Below, in pieces: positions 21,158 to 32,100 of a DNA stretch of 64,000 bases. The first letter of the stretch is position 1. Each line of letters begins with the position of its first letter. This DNA is from Hymenoscyphus infarciens. Its lineage: Eukaryota > Ascomycota > Leotiomycetes > Helotiales > Helotiaceae. Under the pieces are notes generated by a model, which was given only the letters and a program-made list of their open reading frames with translations, ran no database searches and was not told where the DNA came from. Where the stretch lies: the NCBI GenBank assembly GCA_001414345.1, contig LLCB01000104.1, positions 62,001-126,000 of the forward strand, in the 5' to 3' direction. A program made the position numbers and the translations under genes.

Positions 21158-21649
21158 TTACTCTAGTGCCAATTCCGCCAGGTCTTCCGTAACAATGTCC
21201 ACAACTTCGCTAGACTCATTAATCTTCTCCTCGACCTCTTCTTCCGAAGCCCAGATGGTGGACTCAGGGTTCTCAGCAATCAACTTCGCAAGTACCACTG
21301 CTCGATTACGTTCCTCCTTCTTCAGATTCAAAAAAGAAGTTTGCAAGACGTTGGGAAACTCTGTGCGGGTGAAACCTCGGATCTTGGAGAGATGTTCAAC
21401 AAGTTTCTTTAGAATGTCATTTCTTTGCGGATCTCGGGGACGACTGGGATAATCGTCATCGGAATCGTCAAAGTCATCGTCACTCCAGTAACTTGAGTAC
21501 TCTGGAGTAACTGACTGAAAGAACTGCATCTGACCACTTTCGTTGAAATTGGTCTGGAGTTGGATTACATCCTGGGACCGGGTTGGCTGAGGGTTGAGGA
21601 CCTCGCAGACGTATTGTATGAGAGCGGCGTTGTAGAGCTTCGACGACAT
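21158..21649 (-). CDS. Acidic orphan protein (163 aa)
   Basis: A 163-aa protein with N-terminal helix (KLYNAALIQYVCEVLN), a strongly acidic centre (WSDDDFDDSDDDYPSR), then a helical region (NDILKKLVEHLSKIRGF and following) and an acidic C-terminal helix. No recognised domain. Upstream of the ATG on the same strand is a possible 36-bp 5'-leader intron (21690 to 21655: GTAAGC, GCTAAC, CCAG), though that is short even for fungi. The promoter is shared head-to-head with the gene at 22071. Function unknown. Confidence 0.55.
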   Translation of the reverse strand: MSSKLYNAALIQYVCEVLNPQPTRSQDVIQLQTNFNESGQMQFFQSVTPEYSSYWSDDDFDDSDDDYPSRPRDPQRNDILKKLVEHLSKIRGFTRTEFPNVLQTSFLNLKKEERNRAVVLAKLIAENPESTIWASEEEVEEKINESSEVVDIVTEDLAELALE

Positions 21650-22070
21650 TATGTCTGGAGTGTTAGCTATTTTGGGGATGGATTGCTTACCTTCGTTGGT
21701 TTTGCTGTCTATGTTGTAGGGAGCTTGGAGTGAAAGGGGGGAAGGTTGGGAAAACTTAATAGCACATTGGAATTATTGTTCACACTAACTACAGACCAAC
21801 AACAAGTAATTTTTTCTAGGCAATTAAGCTTTTCATAATAGTGAACAAAGGTAGTCCAACTTTCAAAGAAAATGCAGCGAACAATGAAGTAGAGCCGTTC
21901 TTCACCAAAAGACTGAACTAAGAAGACAAAGTCATTGTTGTTGACAATTTATAACATTCTAAATACCCAGCAATGTCCAATTACAAAGCTATTATCTCAC
22001 TCAAAACACAAGTAAATTTTGAATCCCTCAGCGAACTAAAACAGAAACTCATCCAAAGTAAGCAGCAAAA

Positions 22071-22670
22071 ATGGTCTCATTTATACACGCACTACCAAAT
22101 ATCGATTTGCTCCCAAAACTCACGAGATCTAGACGAACAACCCTCCCATTCTCACGCCCATCTCCAGAACTCCGACAATGGCTAGCACCCCAACCGGAAT
22201 CTCAACGTCCTCTTGGCGCATTTCAGAAACCCACACTAGAACAAATCAAAGAACACACAGGGATCAAATACCCATTCAAAAGTGTGCCCGCACAAGCAAG
22301 ACTATGTACTACTACATTATGGCAAGCATGGAATCTCTCAGACTATTCTGAGACTGGCGAAAATAAGCGAGAAGAGGTTATTGAATTTGAGGACTCATCA
22401 GATGAATCTGAGTGCGAGCCTGATTTCCTTTCGGGGAGTGACAGCATTTCAGATGAGGAGACGGATTTGGAGGATACTATGACGAAGATTTATGAGAGGT
22501 GGGAATCGGCAGAAGTGGTAGATGAGGATTCGAAGTTCTGGAAGAAGATGAGTAAGTGCGGTGATGATGAGGATGTCGATATGGCTGATGAAGATACCGA
22601 CGAAGATAATGACGATGGCTCTTCTGGAGCACCCCTTGTTCGCTTTAGTAACGTAAGAAGTTATTTTTGA
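22071..22670 (+). CDS. Acidic orphan protein (199 aa)
   Basis: A 199-aa frame: a basic N-terminal third (LTRSRRTTLPFSRPSPELR), a short middle containing LWQAWNLSDYSE, then a long Asp/Glu/Ser-rich tail (for example EDSSDESECEPD, ADEDTDEDNDDG). An alternative model starts at the ATG at 21973 (MSNYKAIIS) and splices from a GTAAGC donor near 22058 into this frame; I cannot decide between them. No known domain. Divergent from the 163-aa orphan. Confidence 0.5.
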   Translation: MVSFIHALPNIDLLPKLTRSRRTTLPFSRPSPELRQWLAPQPESQRPLGAFQKPTLEQIKEHTGIKYPFKSVPAQARLCTTTLWQAWNLSDYSETGENKREEVIEFEDSSDESECEPDFLSGSDSISDEETDLEDTMTKIYERWESAEVVDEDSKFWKKMSKCGDDEDVDMADEDTDEDNDDGSSGAPLVRFSNVRSYF

Positions 22671-22967
22671 AATCAAGTATTCCTCTCGATCCACAGCAAC
22701 CATCGGTTTTACACTTAATGGGTAAGTTACCGCATTCAAATAATTAGCCCACACTCTCATAATTTAGAATTAATGAATGAAATACCAAAAATCATCAACT
22801 CCAAAACTGTCATAGAGGTCCCAAAGAAGCTAAAAGAGTGTACTGATACATTACGGGAACTGTGACTGCCTGCAACAAAGAGTAGCTTCATTTCATAAAG
22901 GCGAAAGCCATCACACTTTTGTACACCCCAAATTAGAGACAAACACAGGCAGAAAACAAAAGGAAAC

Positions 22968-23877
22968 TCAATTGTATGCAAACCAAGTCATCTTGTCCAC
23001 CCTGGCATCACGCCAATCAACTTCCCAGAGAAATCCTTCCACCTCGTTTCTTGATCTGCTTCGTTTCGAGTCTTCTAAGTAAAAATCTTCACCACGTGCG
23101 ATATAGACCTTTTTCAAGGACGAAAGTTGTTTGAAGTAGGACCGCACCTTTTCGACCGCCTCCCCTGTTGCCTCATAATCCATACTTCTCTCAATCACAT
23201 CAAGTGATTTCGTCAACCCAAAGCCAAGTTCAGTTTGTACTACACTGGGGAAGTTCTCGCAAAGACCTTCTAGTTCTTGAACGCTGGCTGGGGCTAGTTC
23301 CATGGATCTTGAATTTGCGAATTGGGGGATGTTGAATAAGGGAAACTGAAAAAGCAGTTTAGTGATAACGCTTGTATTCTGTTTCCCGATTTGAGGAAGA
23401 AAAAGGTTGGATAATTCGGCCAGGTCGTTTTGAACTGCGAAGCAATTATTGGCGTTGAAGATGGATTCGGCTTCTTCTCGGATTTGCTTGTTGACACGAA
23501 GAATGCTCATGGGCGTGTCCTCTGTTTCGAACCCTAAGTGTAGGGCATTCTCCCATTGAACCATCATGGAAGATGTGTTCGTGTAGAAGGATCCCGTAGG
23601 ATGGGTTCCACAACGCAACATAGCCACTCGGGCTAATCAAAAGATTTTCATAAATGTGTTGCCCAAACTCCAGTGGAAATCGAAGGAAAGGAGAGTTGTG
23701 CTGAGAGTGGGAGGTTGAGTTCCGTTTCGGGCCGCCCGGGGTGGTTTTACTTTGGGACGCGACATCTCTGTACCTTTCTGGTTTTCTTCTGTCTGACAGA
23801 AGGAAAATCAGGGATCCAAAGGCAACGATTGTACCAACAGCCACCATTGGCAAGATGCGAATGGTGGATTGTCCCAT
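22968..23877 (-). pseudogene. F-box-like fungal protein, frameshifted
   Basis: Two overlapping minus-strand frames together look like one protein. The first (from ATG at 23877) has a membrane segment (about residues 8-28) followed by PFLRFPLEFGQHIYENLL. The second contains MSILRVNKQIREEAESIF and a helical C-terminal domain to 22968. The pairing of a P-x-E-F-x-x-x-IY helix with an ILRVNKQI-x-x-EA segment is typical of a large fungal F-box-like family. The frames differ by one base and switch near 23600-23640. No convincing intron fits: a 70-bp GT-AG option lacks a branch site. A frameshift mutation, or a sequencing error, is most likely. Confidence 0.5.
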
Positions 23878-24192
23878 GGTGAGGTTGAAGAATATTTCTG
23901 GTTTGTTGGCAGACGAAAGTTGCGTAACCTATGAAGGTTGTACTGCAGCTTTGGTTGAGGGGAGTGAGGAACTGGAGGCGGGATTTCAGATGGTGTAGTA
24001 GTAATACAAATAAGCTAGGGGGTAGTGAGCTTTTCAAATCATAACTTGAAACCATTGGTTTGCTCGCTTACACCTGCTAAGTAATATTAAAAGAGGTAAC
24101 CTAGCTTTTCTAGCAAAGAAACACTAGTTATAACCGTAGGTGTAGAAACTCAAGTACTATAAATATAACGTAAACTAAAACAACCTTGCTTA

Positions 24193-24583
24193 GAGCCTAT
24201 TTAGCTCGTATATATTAGTCCTTTTATAATATATATACTACTAAAGATAATAAGGTAGTATATAATATATACTAACGTTTAGCTAGTATATATTATAGTA
24301 TATACTTTTACTAGTACTTTATTTAAATATATATATAAAGATATACGCTAATAAAATTAAATAATAGACTCTTTTAACCTCTTAACCTTTAACTTTTATA
24401 TATATATATATATATATATTATTATATCTCTACTACTATTAGTACTAGACAGCCTTACCTCTCTAATATATATACTAATATATACACCGATATATACACG
24501 ATAAGCCAAATAGTAATTAAATATATTCTATAATATAATTAGAAATATATGAGCATCTTTTGACTCTATACTCGTGTACAAAT
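24193..24583. mobile_element. RIP-altered second copy of the Tourist-like MITE
   Basis: Reverse-orientation relative of the 10273-11789 element. It begins GAGCCTATTTAGCTCG after a TTA, matching GGGCCTGTTTGGCTCG with G-to-A changes, and follows the other copy's right arm, the uninterrupted junction (AATTAAATAA at 24355-24364) and then the left arm up to CTCGTGTACAAAT. The last 20-40 bp and the right terminus are lost. Differences are mostly CA-to-TA or TG-to-TA, as RIP produces. It lacks the MULE-like insert. Confidence 0.75.
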
Positions 24584-24766
24584 GTACGGAGGTAATTCAG
24601 CTAATAATATTACACCTTCGTAGCTTTCAATGATAGAAACCATCCAGTTGCGAGAAACGAGAATTGAATCTACAACCTGATTTAAGCGTAAGAAAAGTAA
24701 CGAAAAGTGACGACAACTTTCAATTAAATGACTTGATGTCCATAAAAACGAAATTTGACGAGCGAT

Positions 24767-25397
24767 CTACTAAAAACAACTAAATCGCAAATCGCAAATC
24801 GCAAAAGTTAAGTATTTATAGCTAGAACAGCTAATTATAAATTATATTATACTATTTACTTATACTCTTGCTCCTTATCCTATTCTTTTATATATTACGT
24901 ATACTAAGAGAGTATAGGTGAGAATATAGATAAGAGTATAGAAGTAAGAGAGTGAAAGAGTAAGAGAGTAAGAGAGTAAGAGAGTAAGCAAACATTTTAG
25001 AGGAAAGTTTTTCCTAGCGTAGATAAGGCGAGTTTAGCTAAAGTAGTAATTATCCCCTTCCTCTCTTCCTCTCTTCCTCTTACTACCTCCCACTCCCCCC
25101 CCTCTCTCTCTCTCTTATTTATCTAGAAATAATAGGAAGAAGACGATAGTAAGAAGACGATAGCGAGGGAGTAATATTACTACTATATACGTGATACTTA
25201 TTATCTCTCTCTATTCTTTAATTAGTTAGTTGTTATAGTTAGGACTATCTAGTCTTAATATAGAGAGAGAGAGGAGGGATGAGAGAGGATAAAGGGGGAG
25301 CGGGAATTTAATTATTCTCTTTTTTACTTATAGAAAGTAACATTTTGTAATACACGATTTACGATTTGCGATTTGCGATTTAGTCGTTTTTAGACTT
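24767..25397. mobile_element. TIR element with ATCGCAA-repeat ends
   Basis: Inverted arms of about 32 bp at 24770-24801 and 25363-25394 share TAAAAAC(A/G)ACTAAATCGC and then repeats of the heptamer ATCGCAA. The match extends outward with a 7-bp gap to a common ATCTAC. The interior is AT-rich, holds GAGTAAGA and CTCTTCCT simple repeats and has no coding frame. I could not define a target duplication, so the exact ends are uncertain. Non-autonomous, superfamily not assigned. Confidence 0.6.
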
Positions 25398-27864
25398 TTG
25401 TAGATTTAGGATGCCGTAGTAGGGCACCTATACGACTCTTCGCGAAGAAGAGTTCTTTAGTTGGTAACTACCCATTTTCTAGGGGCAAACCTTTGTCCTT
25501 GGGGTTTGTTACTTACTGTAAGAGTCCCGGTCCTTCATTGTTCGGCGTACAGCACCATCTTCTAAACCGCCTCGAGTGATGAAATTGATTATGCCAAATC
25601 AATCGGTACTTGTTGCTCCGACTTATTTCAAGTCTCCTAGTACATCCAATACAATCGTTCGAAGACTTCTAGCACAATACTCTTAGCAAGTCTACGCAAA
25701 ACGATGACCATAACTTTTATCTAGATCGCTATTATCATGGAGCCTCGAGTGAGTCTTCGTTCCTCATATGAGGCCCACTCTTAACCCCACTTGTGCGAAA
25801 AGTGGGTTATTTCTGACAGGTTATTGAAGGCGAGCATCTTTTTTGATCCCTAAAAAGGACAGCTCAAAAGAAGACAACGAGCAAAACACAACTTACCTTT
25901 TCCTACCTCGGAAGTCAAATCGGGAAGCGAAGAAACAAGATTAACTAGCATAACGATCTGCATTTCTCACACTCTTTAAGTATCCGGATTGAAAAGTAGT
26001 AATCTCTAAGATAGGAAGAACTCGACCAGCAGCCCTGGAACCCAAAAAGCTGGAGGGGGGGTCAACAAACACAATCTCCCCACCAAGAACATCCGAAGGT
26101 TGATAGTAAGCCCATTAAGAAAACAAATCATAAACTCTTCGAGAAGCAGTTATGGATGTGATTTTGGAAATATGAGCAAGGAAAGGTGTATTTCAAATAA
26201 CACCGATCTCTAGAACAATTCTTTCAGCCAACAACCTGGTCACGACTCTTTTTGAGAAAAGCAAACTAAGTAAGTAACGCTAATGTGCAAAACGCAAGGA
26301 ATACCAATCAATTCCCTACTCCCACGGAAAGTATTCCCAAGTAACCCAAAGCACATAACCACCAACAAAGCGGCTGAAGCTCTGAAACAAACAAATAGCC
26401 TTTGATCCAATCATTTCCTCCCACTGCCTCTGAAAACGCGAAAAGGATTCCTGTCCCACAATTACTAAGGAAGCTAAACCCGCAAAATCCTGACGCCAGA
26501 ATAGGATATACCAAGAGAACTTTCTTACAGAGAACCCATATATAGATCTTTCTTTCCCTAGAACCCCAAGCATTCCACGTGGCAGAGTTACCAACAACTC
26601 AATTTCTTAAGCCGCTTCTCGTTTGTGATTACGGTCGTAACATGATTCCCTAGATTTATTGTGATTTTGTGAGGACTGGCAGGACAAGACTTACGTAGGT
26701 AGAGCAACGGAGTCTAAATCTACTAAGGCAAATAGTAGTGTATGAATGATAGCTTTTTGGTTAGCGCGCTTGTCGCTGGCTTTGCTTCGTATAGGTACGG
26801 ACGTAAGCTTTATTAGACTTATTTTTATGGTTAGAAGGATCATTTCTCATGGACCCCAACCTTGTCCTTGGCTTGGTTATCAGACTTGAGCTTCTGCTCG
26901 CTTGTCTCCTTTTGGGACGGCTGTATGGTTGATTCTACTTGGGAGTTTAGTAGTAGTAGACTACTTATATACTACGTAGTATTATAGAAGACCACTTTAT
27001 AAGTATCGACGAGAGAGTGGAGAAAGTTCAAAATTACGTATTATAGTATATGTGAAAGGGGTTCTGTTTGTTCAGATTTCCTAGAACCAGTCGAGCGCTT
27101 TCTAGTTATTAAGAAAATCAAATAATAAAAGAACAACAACCACTATATTCGACCCTCGATTAATTCTTCTGAAGTTATAGTCCTCAAAATCTTCGCCGTG
27201 GTTATCTGGAGAGGGAAACTGCTTCTATATATTAGGAAAAAATCAAATTAAACCCAACTCATTAGTTCCCTAAAAACCCCCGTGCCCCAAATAGCAGTAC
27301 CTCTACCTCCCAGAAAACCCCCACCGCTCACACTCCAGCTGATCTCCCACCCCTCGCATTCGCTGAACCCCCTGCACTCCGTCTACATAGCTCAACCTTG
27401 AATTCCTAGGGTCAAGCTATACGTAAAATCCGACTTATATAGACCTACGGACGTATAAGAAAGAGTACTACCCTTCAAGATGGTGCAGTGACGAACGGTA
27501 TTTTACGACGACTTCCGGATTGGAGGTGAGCACCGATATTCATTCTTTTTGCAGCCTCGGAATTTGGAGGGGAGTGGAGAGTCAAGATTTTATGTACTGG
27601 GTTGTTTTGTTAGTTAGTGTGGAAGGGGTATAAGGAGTTGAGAGGGGAGGGGAGAAGAAATGGGGTGTGTAGGTTTGGGAGGTTCCTTTGGGATGAGGCA
27701 ACAGATAGACAGATAGACAAGCATCGATCACTTTCTTCTCTTTTTTTGTACTTGGGATCTTCTTCTTTCAATGTTCTTCCTTTTTCGGGGTTTGAGTTTC
27801 CTTTTATTTATAATGTTGACAATCGTTTCAAGCTTTGGAGGACGACCAGATACCTTTGGTAAGT
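25398..27864. other. Intergenic stretch without a supported gene
   Basis: Mixed composition with short frames only. The longest (26316-26597, minus) is not supported by domain or splice evidence. A small palindrome lies near 25431-25450 (CTCTTCGCGAAGAAGAG). Nothing else recognised. Confidence 0.4.
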
Positions 27865-28575
27865 ATGTCTACATCTGGTGCTTCAGCTTCTCGACAACCG
27901 TCATCAACTCGCTTCATGGACAAACTTCCCAAGCGGAAGAAACCAAATATATTTGTGCGGGTTATGAGGAAAGCGTATAGCTATACCTTTGGGATTCCAG
28001 AAGGGTTATAACTTCACACTCTGTATGAACTTTCCTTATATCCACACTTGATCACTTGATCGCTAACCCACATCCAGTTTTCATCTTCGCAGGAGCCAGG
28101 CTCGGTCTCTGCGCAGCTCGATTCTCATACCTCGGTATCGCCGGCAAAGAACTCACTAGCTTCATCAACTCCCCCGAGGCGGTAGCAGAGTTCTATCCTC
28201 AATGCGCCAACGCTACGGGGAGTCAAGCTGGTGCTTTTGTGATTGTTGATGAGACTTTCGACGGGAGGGTTAAGTAGATCGGTGGTTCGCTTGATATCAC
28301 CTTTGGGATGGCGATTTGGTTGGCGCTGTTTATGCATTTGGTTGGGGTGGAGACCTGTGGAGGGTCAGAGATTGATAAATGTTAGTTATGAGAGGCAGTT
28401 GGAGGTTGGCTATAAGCATCCGGGGAGCGCGGGGTTGACGAGTGATCGTTGAGGGGATGCTAGGTGGCAGCCATCGCATGCTCTTCTTTCGGGTAAAATC
28501 GAGAGCGAAGAGATGTTGAGAGGGGTGCTAGATTGGTCCTGGGTAGGGAGTTTTAAGGTGTGGGATTATCCTTAA
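27865..28575 (+). pseudogene. Decayed multi-pass membrane protein, possibly DUF2306-like
   Basis: Exon 1 starts at an ATG (MSTSGASASRQPSS) and leads to a canonical 55-bp intron (28023-28077: GTATGA, GCTAAC, CCAG). Exon 2 continues with a membrane-like segment (FIFAGARLGLCAARFSYLG), a loop with two cysteines, a second membrane segment (ITFGMAIWLALFMHLVGVE) and a tail VSYERQLEVGYKHPGSAGL. Lesions: an extra G at 28003-28005 shifts the frame before the intron, an in-frame TAG sits at 28275, the frame shifts again near 28353, and a TGA sits at 28450. The tail and last helix resemble fungal DUF2306-type membrane proteins as I remember them; that name is tentative. Confidence 0.6.
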
Positions 28576-29133
28576 TGTTGGGCGTTTGTTGAGGATTTTG
28601 GAGGGAAATAGCCTGTATTGTTGTTTGAAATTGATAAGTATATAAATGCGTATTGCGTTGCTTAGAATCCTTAAAGTGATGAGGATGAAATAAAATGAAA
28701 ATGAGTGGTTGAAGTCCTCCCGTAGAAGAAGCTATGGATGCCTCATATTCCAGGTTGAATAGGATCGACAACCAACCAGGTTCTTAACAAGCCCCCTAAG
28801 GAAGATCAACAAGAAGCCTGGAGGAGGTCAATACAACCCGGAAACTAAACCTTCTCGCATGGCGTCTGGCCGAAGTCACTTCAAGATTGTAAATACGTGG
28901 ACTGATACTTTTTGTAATCTATTGAAGACATTCACAATTCACTTTTCTCCCACCGTGAATAGCTAACGCCCTGCGCAGCCTCCCAATAGAACAGCAGCAC
29001 GGTCGAGGACCAAGCGCGTCACCCTATCGCAACAGCAAAGACAACCTTCCTCCTAAACCCAAATCCTCCAAAAAAACGCGACTGAACCGCCCATCCCCAA
29101 CCTCACGAATGTAAGGTGTTGCATACCTCAACA

Positions 29134-32100
29134 ATGGCGGAGGAAGAAGGCGGTCACTCAACAATGTCCGTCGCCATTCCCATGGATGATGAACCCCGCC
29201 CGCAGACCGCGCGCAAGGCGTCGCGCAAATTTCCAGGCGGATTTGGTATCGACGACGTGGATGATCTCTCCCCCGAAAAGGAGGAATTTGACCATTCCCT
29301 TCTGGAAAACACCAACCCCTACGCGCAAAACGACCGAATGGTCTCCCTCGACCCCACGACACTACCATCACTCCCCGCCCCGAATAGCAGCAGTTTCTTT
29401 GGCTCCGACGATGGCGGACTACCAAATGATTTGGATAGCGAGATGGAGAGGCATTTGAATGACGTGGAACCTAGTTTTCTGCCGCCAGAAATATCGACGA
29501 TAGGTGGAATGGAAAACAAGGGCGTGGACGATTCATATTCAATTACCGGGGCGAACGACGATAGCCAGCAGGCCAAGGAACCGCAAAATAACGAACCTAC
29601 GCTTCCAAGTAACTACAAATCCCCAGCGGTACGAAACGAAAGCCAAAATGACTCTGGCATGGGCATGGCAAATACAACATCTGCTCTCGAAACGATGTCT
29701 TCTTCTCCAACCGCTGCGGCAGCAGCTCGAACGATTTCACGGGCGATATCAACGGCAAGCGCAGGTGGACAAGAAACAAATAGCATGGGCGATCCACGAG
29801 TAGAAGATTCAGAAGAGGAGGGTGTATACAATCCAACCCCAAGGAAGCCAGTGGACAACTCACTACTGGACACATCTGATAATTCAATTCCTAAATATAA
29901 TACCGACGCTGGTAGTACTCCTGGCGCAGCACTTTTGGGTCGCAAGAAATCTGGAAGAGGTCCAAAATTTCTTCGAAGTCGACATAGTCATGGCTCCTCT
30001 GTATCCTCCTTGATAACAAATCCAGACTCTCATGATGGAAGTGACGCAACTCTAGGGGCAGACTATGCGCTGCAGTCTGGTGGTGCAGTCCCTGCTGCAG
30101 GATTTTCCAGAAGTAGCAGCATGGGATTGGCAAGATCAATCAGCTTAGGTAGTATTGCTTCAGGTATTCATGATCTCTCAAGTGGCACTCAGTCTCCAAC
30201 TCGAGGTCTGGACGGTAATCTCGCAACCATGTCAGAAGAAGAGCGAAATCGTGGACGGAAGCTAGCTGAAGATAATTCACCCCCGGAAACACCAAGAGCA
30301 TCTGCCAGGATACCAGCTGCACCCACCGACACCATTATTGCGCGACATGTACGAAATGTGCAGGTACCGGAAGCAATGGCCAAAGAGTACCGAGACAAAA
30401 GCGGTGTATCCTCGCCTAACAAACGACCTGCTTTTGGGAGTTCATCGCTTGGCCGAGGGAAGGGTATGACTTTGAAAGAGCAGAGCAACACTATTGGGAG
30501 ACTTTCCAAAGAGAATTTTGATCTGAAGTTGAGAATTTTCTTTCTCAGTCAAAAAATGGACAAGTTGTCTGAAGAAGGTGTTAAGAAAGTGATCACTGAG
30601 AATGTCGAGTTAAGAACTGGACTGACGATTTCCCAAAAAGAGAACAAGGCTTTGAAGAAGAAGGTGAGAGACTTGGAAAAGAAGCTAAAGGATGATGAAG
30701 AAAGACCAAGTACAGCTCGTTCAGAAACAACCTCAGGTGATCCTAGCCCAAAATGGTTCGACCACGAGGGCGCTCAAGAGCAGGAAGAGGAACTCATCTT
30801 TCTCAGAGAAAGGGTCGAAGAATACGAAACTGAGATTGAGAAGCTGCGAAACGACTGTGTGGTCAGAGAAAACGAAAAACGAAATCTCGCCGAAGTAGTT
30901 AGCAACATGGCTGCTCGTGGTCAAAGTTCTGACGCCCGAGAAGAAATGGATGTTTGGAAAGACCTCTTGGAGCAAGAAACTGCTCATCGTGAACAAGCCG
31001 ACGAAGAAAACAGAAAGCTCCGCGAAGAGATATTCCGAATCAAAAGTGAGACCACTTCCTCCACAGTGGGTGTTCCTGGCCTCAACCACACCACGAATAT
31101 TTACAACATCACAAAGAAGCGCCAAGCTTCACCTTCACGACCACGATCCGGTCTCTCCGAACGAATGGATGGAAGAATGGACGATCGAAATGGCGCATTC
31201 AGTGCTGCGAGCACGTTAGTGGAGGATCTTCGAAGAGATTGCGAACAATTGAGACATGAGAATGCAGAGCTCCGACGTGAAGTTGGTGCGCAGACCTCCA
31301 TGCTCACATCACGGAATCGCGAAAAAGAACGACTCAACCAAGAAATTGAGGATCTGAAACTTCTTCGACGGGGAGGCGGAGGATCCATTGCTGGGGATAG
31401 TATCTTGGACCGGTCTGCTTCACGAGCTCACGTTCGATCCTCATCTCGTGCTAGTGCCATGACGAGAGATACCTCTGTTACTGATGCTGAACGGGAGGAT
31501 TTCGACAAGAAGACGGGCGAGCTTCGAGATTTGGTGAACAGTCTCAAAATTCACAACCAAGATTTTCAACGTGAGCTCCAATCATGTATGGAAGACTTCG
31601 ATACTGCGGTGGAACAAAAGAGGCAAGCTGAAGCTGAAAGAAATGAGTTTCAGGAAGCTCTTGAGACTGCCGAGGCAGATTTGCTTACTATGCAAACGGA
31701 TCGCGACGAAGCCTTGCATCAACTCGAGGAATCTGAAATCAAGTTTGAGTCTCTCCGTGAAGAAGCACAAGAAGAGCTTGATGGCTTTGCTGTCGAAGCT
31801 GAAGAAGCTGCAGTGAATATTGAGCGCTTACAGACTGAGCTAGCTGATACGACAGAAGATTATCAAGCGCTGCAGAAAGAGATGCGGGAGATGAGTGAAG
31901 GTGTTGTGAGACTAGAAGACGACCACGAGCAACAAACCCGCCGGATCCAGGATCTGGAACGTGATCTTGAGGAAGCCAACAAGGAATTGGAGCACTTGGA
32001 GCAGAACCTTGTTGATGCGAACGGTAAAATCGATCGTCTCACAGTCCAGCAAGAGAGCGCCCAAGGGGAAATTGGTTTCCTTCGTGAAGAGCAAGATGGC

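Noticed and set aside
24940..24990. CRISPR-like array (GAGTAAGA repeats)
   Set aside because: Simple-sequence repeat inside a eukaryotic TIR element; no spacers and no cas genes.
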